Program-made: the position numbers and the translations under genes
Origin: Actinopolyspora saharensis
Lineage (GTDB): Bacteria > Actinomycetota > Actinomycetes > Mycobacteriales > Pseudonocardiaceae
Reading direction: 5' to 3'
NCBI RefSeq assembly: GCF_900100925.1
Contig: NZ_FNKO01000001.1
Coordinates: 372,001-436,000, forward strand
DNA: 64,000 bases
The notes under the pieces: model-generated
What the model was told of the DNA's origin: nothing
The model's database searches: none
The model's input: only the letters and a program-made list of their open reading frames with translations
Shown here: in pieces, positions 25,770 through 33,848 of the stretch
Position numbering within the stretch: the stretch's first letter is position 1
How the letters are laid out: every line of letters starts with the position of its first letter

Positions 25770-27056
25770 ATGGTGAGTCGGGTATGGGAGATGCTCGAAC
25801 GTTCGCGCAAGTCGTTGCGCGACGGGGCGGCCAGACAGCGGCTGGAGGGATCGACCAAACAGCTGTTGCAGCGTTCCCGGGAGACCGTGGCGCAGATCAT
25901 CGGGCCCGTTTCCCCGCGTGAGCCCGGAGCTCAGGACGTGCTGGCAGGGGTCTGCTCCAGTGTGGCCCTGCGCGACCTGAACCTCGTGGACTCGCTGCTC
26001 GAACAGCTCGAGCAAATGGAGTCCGAAGAGGACGATCCCGAGTCGTTGGACCGGCTCTACCGGCTCGACCACCTGGCGACGCGGTTGCGCCGCAACGGGG
26101 AGAACCTGCGGGTTCTGGCCGGCAGGGACGCGGGGGGAACACGTCCGGAGTCCGCGTCACTGGTCGACGTCATCCGTGCCGGGATGTCGGCCATCGAGCA
26201 CTACAGCCGAGTGGAGCTCGGCAAGGTGACCGAACTCGGCATAGTGGGGTTGGCCGCCGACGACGTCAGCAGGTTGCTGGCGGAGCTGCTGGACAACGCG
26301 ACAACGCATTCCCCGCCGAACTCGGCGGTGAGCGTCAGCGCTCACCTGACCGAGCGAGGCAGCATAATGGTGCGGGTAGAGGACTCCGGGATCGGTCTGC
26401 CCGCGGCCAGGCTCTCGGCGCTCAACGAGCGATTGGCGAGCGCGCCGGTGCTCGACCGCGACGCGGTGCGGCACATGGGGCTGGCCGTGGTGCGGCGCCT
26501 GTCCGGCAGGCACGGCATCCGGGTGTGGTTGTCCCGCCGTGCTCCGCACGGGACCACGGCTTCGGTGCTGCTACCGTCCACCCTGGTCCACGAGGAGTCC
26601 TTGCCGGAAGGACGTGGTCCGGCGCGCAGGCCCATGCGGGAGAAGCAGCTCCAGGAGCCGGTGGACGGTGCCCGGAACGCGGACGCGGGCCCTCCGAAAA
26701 CCCCCGAGCGGCAGGCTTCCGGAGTGTCTCCGGACGAGGTGAACAAGCGAGCGGTGGGCTCGTCGGTGTCGGCCGAACCCGTGTGGCCGTCCGAGGAGCA
26801 GTCCGCTGTTCAACAACCGGGAACGGAGCCGTCCACTACCGTGAACGGACTGCCGCGCAGAGTTTCCCAGAGCCTGAAGGGGTCGTCGGCCGCCCGGCAC
26901 GACTCCCCCACTCCGTCCACGAAGGACAACCTTGTGGACATGCGCGAGAGTCATGAGCAATTGCTGGCGGACCTGGGCGCCTTCGCCGAGGGCGAGGACG
27001 AAGCCAGGCAGAACCAGCAGGACGACAACGACGACGCCGAGAGGTCACAGCAGTGA
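25770..27056 (+). CDS. Conservon histidine kinase-like ATPase (CvnA type), soluble
   Basis: 428 aa from the ATG at 25770 (GAGG just upstream; GTG at 25773 is equally possible). Residues 1-130 are helical and hold the H-box-like LYRLDHLATRLRRNGENLRV. The ATPase domain has LLDNATTHSPP (N box), VEDSGIGLP (G1) and MGLAVVRRL (G2). Residues 280-428 are low-complexity. Streptomyces CvnA proteins usually have membrane segments and an extracellular sensor; none is visible here. First gene of a four-gene conservon, ending 4 bases past the start of the roadblock gene. Confidence 0.88.
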   Translation: MVSRVWEMLERSRKSLRDGAARQRLEGSTKQLLQRSRETVAQIIGPVSPREPGAQDVLAGVCSSVALRDLNLVDSLLEQLEQMESEEDDPESLDRLYRLDHLATRLRRNGENLRVLAGRDAGGTRPESASLVDVIRAGMSAIEHYSRVELGKVTELGIVGLAADDVSRLLAELLDNATTHSPPNSAVSVSAHLTERGSIMVRVEDSGIGLPAARLSALNERLASAPVLDRDAVRHMGLAVVRRLSGRHGIRVWLSRRAPHGTTASVLLPSTLVHEESLPEGRGPARRPMREKQLQEPVDGARNADAGPPKTPERQASGVSPDEVNKRAVGSSVSAEPVWPSEEQSAVQQPGTEPSTTVNGLPRRVSQSLKGSSAARHDSPTPSTKDNLVDMRESHEQLLADLGAFAEGEDEARQNQQDDNDDAERSQQ

Positions 27057-27496
27057 CGGCTGCAGAAGACGACGCCCAGCCCCCGAACTTCGACTGGTTA
27101 GTCGACGATTTCGTACGCCGCGTTCACGGCGTCACCCACGCGTTGATTCTGTCGGCGGACGGTCTTCCGCTGGCGGGGTCCTCCTCGGTCACCAACGACG
27201 AGGCCGAGCAGTTGGCCGCCATTTCCAGCGGTTTGCTCAGTCTCGCCCAGAACGGTTCGGCACTGTTCGACAAGGGTGGTTGCGAACAGATCATCATCAG
27301 GCTTCACCACGGATACTTCCTGTTCATGGGGATCGGGAGTGGGGCGGGACTGGCCGTGCTCACTTCATCGGAGGCCCAGATGCGCGTGGTCGCCTACGAG
27401 ATGACCCAGTTCGTGGAGAACACGGGGCACGCGTTGACGCCCGAGGTTCGGGCCGATCTGCGACGCGTGGTCACCGCCAAGCGACCGCGTGACTGA
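27053..27496 (+). CDS. Roadblock/LC7 domain protein (CvnB type)
   Basis: 147 aa. Single roadblock/LC7 fold: FVRRVHGVTHALILSADGLP, then DEAEQLAAISSGLLSLAQN and a C-terminal VENTGHALTPEVRADLRR. Such proteins act as GTPase-activating or scaffold partners of the CvnD small GTPase, by analogy with MglB-MglA. The GTG start overlaps the kinase stop by 4 bases. The next gene lies 18 bases downstream. Confidence 0.93.
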   Translation: MTAAEDDAQPPNFDWLVDDFVRRVHGVTHALILSADGLPLAGSSSVTNDEAEQLAAISSGLLSLAQNGSALFDKGGCEQIIIRLHHGYFLFMGIGSGAGLAVLTSSEAQMRVVAYEMTQFVENTGHALTPEVRADLRRVVTAKRPRD

Positions 27497-27514
27497 TCGT
27501 TTAAGGAAGTCCCC

Positions 27515-27886
27515 ATGGTCACACACTCACAGACCCAGCGGGAAAGTCGCAGCAGCCGGGTGCGTCCCTACGCCCTCACGGGCGGGCGGACCCGCTCGCG
27601 GCACCAGCTTCTCGTGGAGACGATGATCTCGGTCACCGAATACGACCGGGACCGCGCGGAGAAGCTGCTCCCCGAGTCCCGTGCGGTTTACGAGCACGCT
27701 CGCAGTCCGGTATCCCTCGCCGAACTGTCGGCCACACTGGATATTCCACTCGGCGTCATCCGAGTGCTGGTCAGTGATTTGGCGGCGGACGGGGTGATTT
27801 TCATTCACCCGACCGGACAGGCCTACAGCTACGACCACAACATCCTCGAGAGGATTCTCGATGGCCTCAACAAGCTCTCCGCATGA
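27515..27886 (+). CDS. DUF742 domain protein (CvnC type)
   Basis: 123 aa. VRPYALTGGRTRSRHQL is the DUF742 N-terminal signature, followed by a winged-helix-like part (SVAELSATLDIPLGVIRVLVSDLAADG with the variant VSLAELS here). Conservon DUF742 proteins probably mediate protein contacts or DNA binding; the exact role is unknown. The preceding AAGGAAG is a good ribosome site. Its 3' end overlaps the start of the GTPase gene by 26 bases. Confidence 0.92.
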   Translation: MVTHSQTQRESRSSRVRPYALTGGRTRSRHQLLVETMISVTEYDRDRAEKLLPESRAVYEHARSPVSLAELSATLDIPLGVIRVLVSDLAADGVIFIHPTGQAYSYDHNILERILDGLNKLSA

Positions 27887-28457
27887 CCACGCCGAGTTGA
27901 TGCTCTCGGCGAAGATCGTGGTCGCGGGTGGCTTCGGAGTCGGTAAGACCACCTTCGTCTCGTCGGTGTCCGAGATCGCCCCGTTGAACACCGAGGCCTG
28001 GATGACCGAGGCCAGTGAGGGGATCGACGAGATCGACCCGACGGGGGAGAAGACGACCACCACGGTCGCGATGGATTTCGGGCGCATCCAGCTGCACCAG
28101 GACCTCATGCTCTACCTGTTCGGAACGCCCGGGCAGTCCCGCTTCTGGTTCCTCTGGGACGATCTGGCCAGGGGGGCGCTCGGTGCCGTGGTGCTGGTCG
28201 ACACCCGACGACTCTCGGAGTCCTTCGCCGCGATCAACTACTTCGAGCACGATTCGGACGTCCCCTTCATCGTCGCGGTCAACCTGTTCGACGGGAAGCT
28301 GACCCACGACCTGGAGGAGGTGCGCGACGCCCTCGCGCTGGCTCCGGACATCCCCTTGATCGCCTGTGACGCACGTGATTCAGTGTCCACAGTGGATACA
28401 CTGCGTGCTTTGGTCACGCACACGATGCGGTTGAACGTAACGCACGGCGCCGCATGA
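27861..28457 (+). CDS. Conservon small GTPase (CvnD type)
   Basis: 198 aa. G1 is GGFGVGKTTFV (about residue 23), a Thr-rich switch follows (EKTTTTVAMDFG), G3 is GTPGQSRFWF and G4-like is VNLFDG. This is the MglA-like/ARF-like conservon GTPase. With the roadblock protein as partner it should cycle between GTP and GDP forms at the membrane or with the kinase-like ATPase. The ATG at 27861 lies inside the DUF742 gene. Confidence 0.92.
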   Translation: MASTSSPHDHAELMLSAKIVVAGGFGVGKTTFVSSVSEIAPLNTEAWMTEASEGIDEIDPTGEKTTTTVAMDFGRIQLHQDLMLYLFGTPGQSRFWFLWDDLARGALGAVVLVDTRRLSESFAAINYFEHDSDVPFIVAVNLFDGKLTHDLEEVRDALALAPDIPLIACDARDSVSTVDTLRALVTHTMRLNVTHGAA

Positions 28458-28506
28458 TCGCGTCCGCAGCGGCGGGAAGGTGTCGGCAGGTTAGAAGGAG
28501 AACGCG

Positions 28507-29742
28507 ATGCGCAAGATCCTCATCGTGGGAGCCGGACAGGCGGGGTTACAGACCGGGCTGAGCCTGCTCGAGCACGGATACGACGTCACGTTGATGTCCG
28601 CGCGGACGCCGGAGGAGATCCGCGGTGGGCGGGTGATGTCCACGCAGGCCATGTTCCACACCGCTCTGCAGCACGAACGGGACTACAAGCTCAACCTCTG
28701 GGAGGACCAGGCTCCCGAGATCCAGGGGGTGGGCATCTCGATCGCCGGTCCGGACGGGGACCGGGAGCTGGACTGGGTGGGCAGGTTGGACAACTACGCC
28801 CAGTCGGTGGACCAGCGGATCAAGATGGCCGGATGGCTGGAACTGTTCGAGGACCGCGGCGGGAAGGTCATTTTCCACGGGGTGACCACTTCCGACCTCG
28901 ATTCGTTGACCAGGCACTACGAACTCGTGCTCATCGCCGCGGGCAAGGGCGAGCTGGTCCAGCTCTTCGGTCGCAACCCGGACCGCTCTCCTTACAGCAC
29001 GACGCAGCGCGTGCTGTCGGTCAGCTATGTGCACGGAGCGGGACGCCGTCCGGAACACCCGGACATGGACGCGGTGCGTTTCAACGTGGTCCCCGGAGTG
29101 GGGGAGCTGTTCGTCATCCCCGGGGTCACGCTGAGCGGCCCCTGCGAGATCCCCTTCTTCGAGGGACTGCCGGGAGGCCCGTTGGACTGCTGGTCCGACC
29201 GCCCGGCGGCGGGGGAGCACTGGAAGCGGATGCTCGAGCTGATGCGGCAGTACTTCCCCTGGGAGTACGAGAGGTTCAAGCACGCGGAACTGACCGATTC
29301 CCAGGCGACGCTGTCCGGCGGGTATCCGCCGGTGGTGCGTCACCCCGTCGGGGAGCTCCCCTCGGGCGGGCTCGTGCTCGGCATGGCCGATGTGGTGGTT
29401 GCCAACGATCCCATAACCGGTCAGGGGTCCAACAACGCGAGCAAGTGCGCGGCGTCCTACCTGGGCAGCATCCTCGAGCGGGGTGAACTCCCCTTCGACC
29501 GGGAATGGATGGAGCAGACCTTCGAACGTTACTGGTCGGTGGTGGAACCGGTGACGACCTGGACGAACGCGATGCTGCAGCCGCCGCCGGAGCACGTGAT
29601 GAACCTCTTCAGGCAGGCCGCCGACACCCCGGCGATCCGTCAGCGGTTCGTCAACGCCTTCGACGATCCGGCCGATTTCGGGAACTGGTTCCTCGACCGG
29701 GAACTCGCCGAGCAGTACCTGCACGAGGTCACCCGGGGCTGA
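28507..29742 (+). CDS. Styrene/indole monooxygenase-type FAD-dependent oxygenase
   Basis: 411 aa. FAD Rossmann motif VGAGQAGLQTGLSLLEHGYDV begins at residue 6. The family pattern of StyA/indole monooxygenases includes MSTQAMFHTALQHER, LVLIAAGKGELV and DPITGQGSNNASKC. StyA-type enzymes epoxidise styrene or indole with FADH2 from a separate reductase (StyB); no reductase gene is adjacent. AAGGAG stands 6 bases before the ATG. Only 49 bases follow the conservon GTPase, so it is probably the fifth gene of that operon. Natural substrate unknown. Confidence 0.87.
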   Translation: MRKILIVGAGQAGLQTGLSLLEHGYDVTLMSARTPEEIRGGRVMSTQAMFHTALQHERDYKLNLWEDQAPEIQGVGISIAGPDGDRELDWVGRLDNYAQSVDQRIKMAGWLELFEDRGGKVIFHGVTTSDLDSLTRHYELVLIAAGKGELVQLFGRNPDRSPYSTTQRVLSVSYVHGAGRRPEHPDMDAVRFNVVPGVGELFVIPGVTLSGPCEIPFFEGLPGGPLDCWSDRPAAGEHWKRMLELMRQYFPWEYERFKHAELTDSQATLSGGYPPVVRHPVGELPSGGLVLGMADVVVANDPITGQGSNNASKCAASYLGSILERGELPFDREWMEQTFERYWSVVEPVTTWTNAMLQPPPEHVMNLFRQAADTPAIRQRFVNAFDDPADFGNWFLDRELAEQYLHEVTRG

Positions 29743-29789
29743 TCCACTTCCGGTGAGCCCGTCCGGCGTGCTCCTACCGGCACGACGAG

Positions 29790-29831
29790 CGCGCGGTTCC
29801 GGAGGGCGGGAACGCACCCCGGAACCGCGCG
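29790..29831. terminator. Bidirectional hairpin terminator
   Basis: Perfect 13-bp stem (29790-29802 with 29819-29831) and 16-base loop between the convergent monooxygenase and PAC2 genes. Confidence 0.65.
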
Positions 29832-29838
29832 GGACGGT

Positions 29839-30732
29839 TCACCCCTGAGCGGGTCCCGAGCTCCCCTTGCCGCCTGGGCCGCCCGGACCGCGCCTGCGCA
29901 GGTAGCGCTCGAACTCGGCTGCGATGTCCTCCCCGCTGGTCTCGGTCAACGAGTTCTCCGCGTCGCCGCGTTCCTCCAGGGCTCGGACGTAGTTGCGCAC
30001 GTCCTCGTCCTCCTCGGTCATCTCGCTGACCGTGTTCTCCCACTCCTCGGCCTGCTGGGGGAGGTTGTTCAGCGGGACCTCCAGGTCGAGGACCTCCTCG
30101 ACGCGGTGCAGCAGCGCCAGGGTCGCCTTGGGGGAGGGAGGTTGCGAAACGTAGTGCGGCACCGCGGCCCAGAACGAGATGGCCGGGACCCCCGCGCGCA
30201 CGCAGGCGTCCTGGAAGACCCCCACGATGCCGGTGGGGCCCTCGTAGCGTGAGCGCTCCAGACCGAACCGGTCGGCGGACTCGGTGTCGTAGGCAGCTCC
30301 GGTGACCGGGATCGGGCGGGTGTGCGGAGCGTCCGCGAGCAGCGCGCCGAGACTGATCACGGTGTCGGCGCCCGCCTGCTCGACGTGGTCGAGCAGCTCG
30401 GTGCAGAAGGAGCGCCAGCGCATGTTCGGTTCCACGCCGTGGATCAGCACCACGTCCTTGCCCAGGCCGGGGGGACGGCACACCGACATGCGGGTCGTCG
30501 GCCAGGTGACCTCGCGGGTGACACCGTCCACCAGCTTCACGGTCGGGCGGGAAACCTGGAAGTCGTAGTACGGGTCCGGGTCGATCTCGGCCCAGCTTGT
30601 CGCGTCCCACACGAGCTGGAGATGCTCTAGGGCGGTGCTGGCGGCGTCGCCACCGTCGTTCCAACCCTCGAAGGCGCAGATGACGATGCTGTTGTCGAGG
30701 GTGAAACCGGCGGGCGGTGCTGGTACGGACAC
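29839..30732 (-). CDS. PAC2 family protein (proteasome assembly chaperone-like)
   Basis: 297 aa. N-terminus FTLDNSIVICAFEGWNDGGDAA is the PAC2 signature; VLIHGVEPNMRWRSF, ISLGALLADAPHTRPIPVTG and GIVGVFQDACVRAGVPAISFWAAVPHY follow. Eukaryotic PAC2 helps build 20S proteasomes; the actinobacterial role is not established. The C-terminal 60 residues are acidic, then Gly/Pro-rich. GTG at 30732 is preceded by a TAGTAC (minus strand, 30742-30747). The Pup-proteasome locus lies about 15 kb away in the same window, which is suggestive only. Confidence 0.88.
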   Translation of the reverse strand: MSVPAPPAGFTLDNSIVICAFEGWNDGGDAASTALEHLQLVWDATSWAEIDPDPYYDFQVSRPTVKLVDGVTREVTWPTTRMSVCRPPGLGKDVVLIHGVEPNMRWRSFCTELLDHVEQAGADTVISLGALLADAPHTRPIPVTGAAYDTESADRFGLERSRYEGPTGIVGVFQDACVRAGVPAISFWAAVPHYVSQPPSPKATLALLHRVEEVLDLEVPLNNLPQQAEEWENTVSEMTEEDEDVRNYVRALEERGDAENSLTETSGEDIAAEFERYLRRRGPGGPGGKGSSGPAQG

Positions 30733-30860
30733 AGGCCGAGGGTACTACCCCGCTCCGATCCTGTCGGACGTGACGACCGCGCGGCCGCTCTCCTGCCGAT
30801 CACCCCGGGCGAGCCCGCGCCGGCCCGGTCCCCGCGGCCGCTGGATGCAGCACAGGTGGC

Positions 30861-30880
30861 CTCCGCTTGCGCGAGCGGAG
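30861..30880 (-). terminator. Hairpin at the end of the leftward radical SAM cluster
   Basis: 7-bp perfect stem, CTCCGCT with AGCGGAG, and a 6-base loop, 7 bases beyond the stop of the phosphotransferase gene. Confidence 0.5.
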
Positions 30881-30886
30881 TTGGCA

Positions 30887-31714
30887 TCAGCGCCGTGCGA
30901 GCCGTTCGACGAGTTCGTGCAGTGGTGGGGCGAGTTCGGGGTGGTCGCCGGTGCTGATGCGGTGCAGCAGGCGTGCGGCGGTGTGGAGCAGTGCGGTGGT
31001 GCCGGTGGGGGTGTCGAGGGTGTCGGCGAAGGTGTGCCACACGGTCTCGGCGGTTCGCGGGGCGAGCAGGCTGTAGCAGTACAGCGTCGCCGCATCCGTG
31101 CCGACGGGACCGGTACCCCAGTGATCCCAGTCGACCACGGCGAGCGGGTCGAACACGTTGCCCCAGTGCAGATCACCATGCACGGTTTCCCAAAGCCGGA
31201 CGGGGATCGTTCGACCGAGCACGGCCATCGTGCGCGCATCGAGATGCTCTTGAGTCCTGTGGACTCGATCGGTGCGCACCGCGCCGAGCGTGTCCAGCAC
31301 GTCGCGCAGTTCGGTCCACCAGGTCGCCGACACGTCGAGCTCGCCGCGCAAGGCACCGCTGGCCGAGCACGGTCGACCAGCGACACGGGTCATGAGCTCG
31401 GCACGTTGACGCCGTACCCCGGCAACTTCCCACTCGGTGCGGTCCAGCACCACGGGTTTGCGAATCCCGGTGATCACGTTCGCGTCGACGCTGCCGGTCC
31501 ACCACCGGCCGTGTGCCCACTCGAGCGCCTCGGTCGTGACCCGCAGCCACCGGTTCCCGTTGACAGGCGCGCTGATGGACAGCAGTCGCCAGCCGTGCAC
31601 CGGTTCGCCGGCGAGCGTGACACCGAAGTGGTCGGCGGCGTGCTCGAGGTTCTGGCGCATCCAGGCTGCGAACTGCCGGTCGGCCTCGGCGATCTCGGCG
31701 TCGGTCGGGCTCAT
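30887..31714 (-). CDS. Aminoglycoside phosphotransferase-fold kinase of the island cluster
   Basis: 275 aa from the ATG at 31714, which overlaps the ATPase stop (ATGA). The catalytic loop VHGDLHWGNVF (HxDxxxxN) and the metal site VVDWDHWGTGP are intact, so it should be an active small-molecule kinase. The N-terminal lobe is less clear: ITGIRKPVVLDRTEWE may hold a nucleotide-binding strand. APH-fold enzymes phosphorylate aminoglycosides, macrolides, homoserine, choline and many other metabolites; the target is unknown. It is the last gene of a leftward cluster with an AAA ATPase and a radical SAM protein, so a role in making or modifying a product is as likely as resistance. Confidence 0.82.
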   Translation of the reverse strand: MSPTDAEIAEADRQFAAWMRQNLEHAADHFGVTLAGEPVHGWRLLSISAPVNGNRWLRVTTEALEWAHGRWWTGSVDANVITGIRKPVVLDRTEWEVAGVRRQRAELMTRVAGRPCSASGALRGELDVSATWWTELRDVLDTLGAVRTDRVHRTQEHLDARTMAVLGRTIPVRLWETVHGDLHWGNVFDPLAVVDWDHWGTGPVGTDAATLYCYSLLAPRTAETVWHTFADTLDTPTGTTALLHTAARLLHRISTGDHPELAPPLHELVERLARR

Positions 31715-32454
31715 GCGTCCAGTACGTGGCGCAGGTAGGTCTCGGGGTTGTCGAGGTAGCGGCGCCAGTGGTCGACCAGGTCGAGTTCCTTCCACTGCGC
31801 TCGGTGAAATCCGTGCTCGCCGACCTCGACGATCTCGGCGTCCGGTGTCGCGGCCAGAATCGGCGAGTGGGTGGCGCACACCACTTGCGCGCCGGTTTGG
31901 CCGAGCTGGTGCATCAGTCCGACGAGACGTAGGCACGAGGTGAATGACAGGGCCGCATCGGGCTCGTCCATGACGTAGAAGCCCGGTTTCGACATCATCT
32001 CGGAGAAGATCGTCAGGAATCCTTCGCCGTGGCTCATCGATGCCGTGTCGGCGTCCCAGTAGCCCGGGACCCCGCCGAGGTTCTCGGTCAGGTTGAACGC
32101 GGTCTCAGCTCGTAGGAAGAACCCGTGTTTGTGTGAGCGGGGGCCGCCCAGCATTCGCGAGCCTGCCGCTGTGGTTTCCAGCGTCAGCACGTCCCCCAGC
32201 GGGGTCCGCTGCGGATTCGGGCGCCCCCGCTTCGCGGCGAGCCGCCCGCCGTAGGCGTCCAGCTTGAAGCCTTCCGCGATGGCTTCCACGAGCGTGGATT
32301 TACCCGAGCCGTTGTCGCCGACGAGGAACGTCACCGGGGCGGTGAACCGCAACCCCTCGTCGGCGAGCTGGCTCACGCACGGCACCGCGAAGGGCCACTG
32401 CCCGCGCTGGGCGGGGCGGTCCGGTTCGCGGATGTAGGCGCGGCGGACGAACAC
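31711..32454 (-). CDS. AAA family ATPase (ABC/SMC-like, short form)
   Basis: 247 aa. Walker A GDNGSGKSTLVEAIAEGF (about residue 46), signature-like region ASMSHGEGFLTIF (about 138), Walker B YVMDEPDAALSF (about 160) and the H-loop ATHSPIL (about 195). This is the compact single-domain form found in many actinobacterial and phage-defence contexts; there is no TOPRIM or nuclease domain. The gene starts 12 bases after the radical SAM stop and overlaps the kinase start by 4, so the three are coupled. Confidence 0.88.
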   Translation of the reverse strand: MFVRRAYIREPDRPAQRGQWPFAVPCVSQLADEGLRFTAPVTFLVGDNGSGKSTLVEAIAEGFKLDAYGGRLAAKRGRPNPQRTPLGDVLTLETTAAGSRMLGGPRSHKHGFFLRAETAFNLTENLGGVPGYWDADTASMSHGEGFLTIFSEMMSKPGFYVMDEPDAALSFTSCLRLVGLMHQLGQTGAQVVCATHSPILAATPDAEIVEVGEHGFHRAQWKELDLVDHWRRYLDNPETYLRHVLDA

Positions 32455-32466
32455 GGTGCTCCCTGA

Positions 32467-33349
32467 CTAGTCGTAGTTCGGCTGGCACCCACCGTTGGGT
32501 GAGCACGGCCCCGTTCCCGTCGGCCAACACGACGGGTTGCAGGACGGGCCGCAGGACGGTCCGCACTTAGGATCGCACGCCGAGTGCGGTCCGTCCGGGA
32601 AGTGCCGGGCAAGCTGCTTCTCCGTCCGAGCCATGTCCGGGCCGGTGAGGATGTCGACGAGCGTGCGCTCGCGGACGTTGCCCACGGGCATCCACCGGGA
32701 GAACACGCACGGCCACACATCACCGGTCGGGGAGACGGCGACCTTGCCCTGCCCGCAGTGCCCGCACAGCTGGTCGAGCCCGCCATCGGCTTCGCGGATG
32801 CCCCGTCCGACTTGCCGAAGCGTGTCCTCACCGATCTCGGTCACTCCGAGCTCGCGCAGTTCCGCGACGGCCGCCGCACTACGCTGCTCGTCGAAGAGGT
32901 TGACCACACCCGCCCGCAGCGGGACCGACCGGCGTACCGCTTCGGCGATGTTCGCCCTCGTCCGGGCGTGGGTGCGCCGCTTTGTCACGGCGGCGTGCTC
33001 GGTCGGGGGCGTCGGAATAGTACGAGGTTGCCAGCCTCACTCCCGGCACCGTGAGCACGTCCCACACCACTTGTGGCACGTGCACGAGGTTCGAGAACAC
33101 TTCGACCTCGACCCCACGAGCACGGGCGTAGTCGACGAGCCCGGGCAAGGCAGGATGCAGCATCGGTTCGCCGCCGATGAACTGCACCATCTCCGCGCCG
33201 AGCTCCCGACTCTGGTCGATCACGTGACGCCAGGCTCGTTCATCCATCGCCCCGTGATCACCGTCGGGGTCGGACTCGGCGTAGCAGTGGGTGCACTCCA
33301 GCTGACACTTTCCGGTGATCTCCAGCCATACGAAAGAAAGGTCTTGCAC
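32467..33349 (-). pseudogene. Radical SAM/SPASM protein interrupted by a +1 frameshift
   Basis: Two overlapping frames form one protein of about 290 aa. The 5' part (GTG at 33349, GGGAGG 5 bases upstream; alternative GTG at 33388) has the [4Fe-4S]-SAM motif CQLECTHC (CxxxCxxC), FIGGEPMLHP and TSYYSDAP. The 3' part resumes as TEHAAVTKRRTHARTRANI and holds SPASM-type Cys (LCGHCGQG, VWPCVFS), GNVRERTLVDI and a Cys-rich tail. The switch falls at a run of five C (minus strand; 33004-33008). Removing one C restores a continuous frame. This could be a sequencing error, a recent mutation or programmed slippage. The substrate is unknown; SPASM enzymes often modify peptides. Confidence 0.8.
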
Positions 33350-33467
33350 AATAACCTCCCTGGAAGGAGCTAATTTCGTTCGTGTCACTCACGGCGTCAT
33401 CACGGCACCGCTACACGGGCAAAACACCGACCGGACACATACGCCGACATCCGGTCGAGACCTGCAT

Positions 33468-33848
33468 TCAGCGACCTGCAAGCTCGTGGTCCGGGCATTG
33501 GGTGGGGGTGTAGGGGTCGAGGTAGAGGTAGAGCTGGCCGGTGGTGGTCAGCACCAGCGCGTCGACCGATCCGCCGTGGGCTAATGCGTATTCCCCGCGC
33601 TCGACGTCGTTGTGCATGCCGGGGGTGTCGATGAGCACGCCCCAGGGCATTCCCCATTCGACGGCCACGGCGTCGGTGCTGTGCGCGGCGATGGTGTTGG
33701 CCAGCCACGTTGCCCCCGCGTTCGGTGTGTACAGCACCTCGGCCGGGGTGTAGTGCCTGCGCAGTTTCGACGCGCTGACGGCGGTGGACAGGTGGGCGTG
33801 CCAGTGCAGCTCGCGCGTGCTCCAGTGAGGGAGCAGGGATTTATTCAT
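33468..33848 (-). CDS. Hypothetical protein of 126 aa in the radical SAM cluster
   Basis: Not recognised. The ATG at 33848 lies within the last codons of the HTH gene, so the two are translationally coupled, and a GGAGAGGA site precedes it. Visible features are a His/Trp-rich start (LLPHWSTRELHWHAHL), a helix around residue 30, VAVEWGMPWGVLIDTPGMHND near residue 70, and LYLYLDPYTPTQCPDHE at the end, with its single Cys. No membrane segment is seen. The radical SAM gene begins 118 bases downstream on the same strand. Confidence 0.75.
   Translation of the reverse strand: MNKSLLPHWSTRELHWHAHLSTAVSASKLRRHYTPAEVLYTPNAGATWLANTIAAHSTDAVAVEWGMPWGVLIDTPGMHNDVERGEYALAHGGSVDALVLTTTGQLYLYLDPYTPTQCPDHELAGR

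Noticed and set aside
33350..33460. Candidate precursor peptides just upstream of the radical SAM start (a 16-residue frame SAYVSGRCFARVAVP and a GTG frame SDTNEISSFQGGYCARPFF)
   Set aside because: Neither has a ribosome site, the second runs into the radical SAM gene in another frame, and no leader-core layout is visible; homologous loci would be needed.
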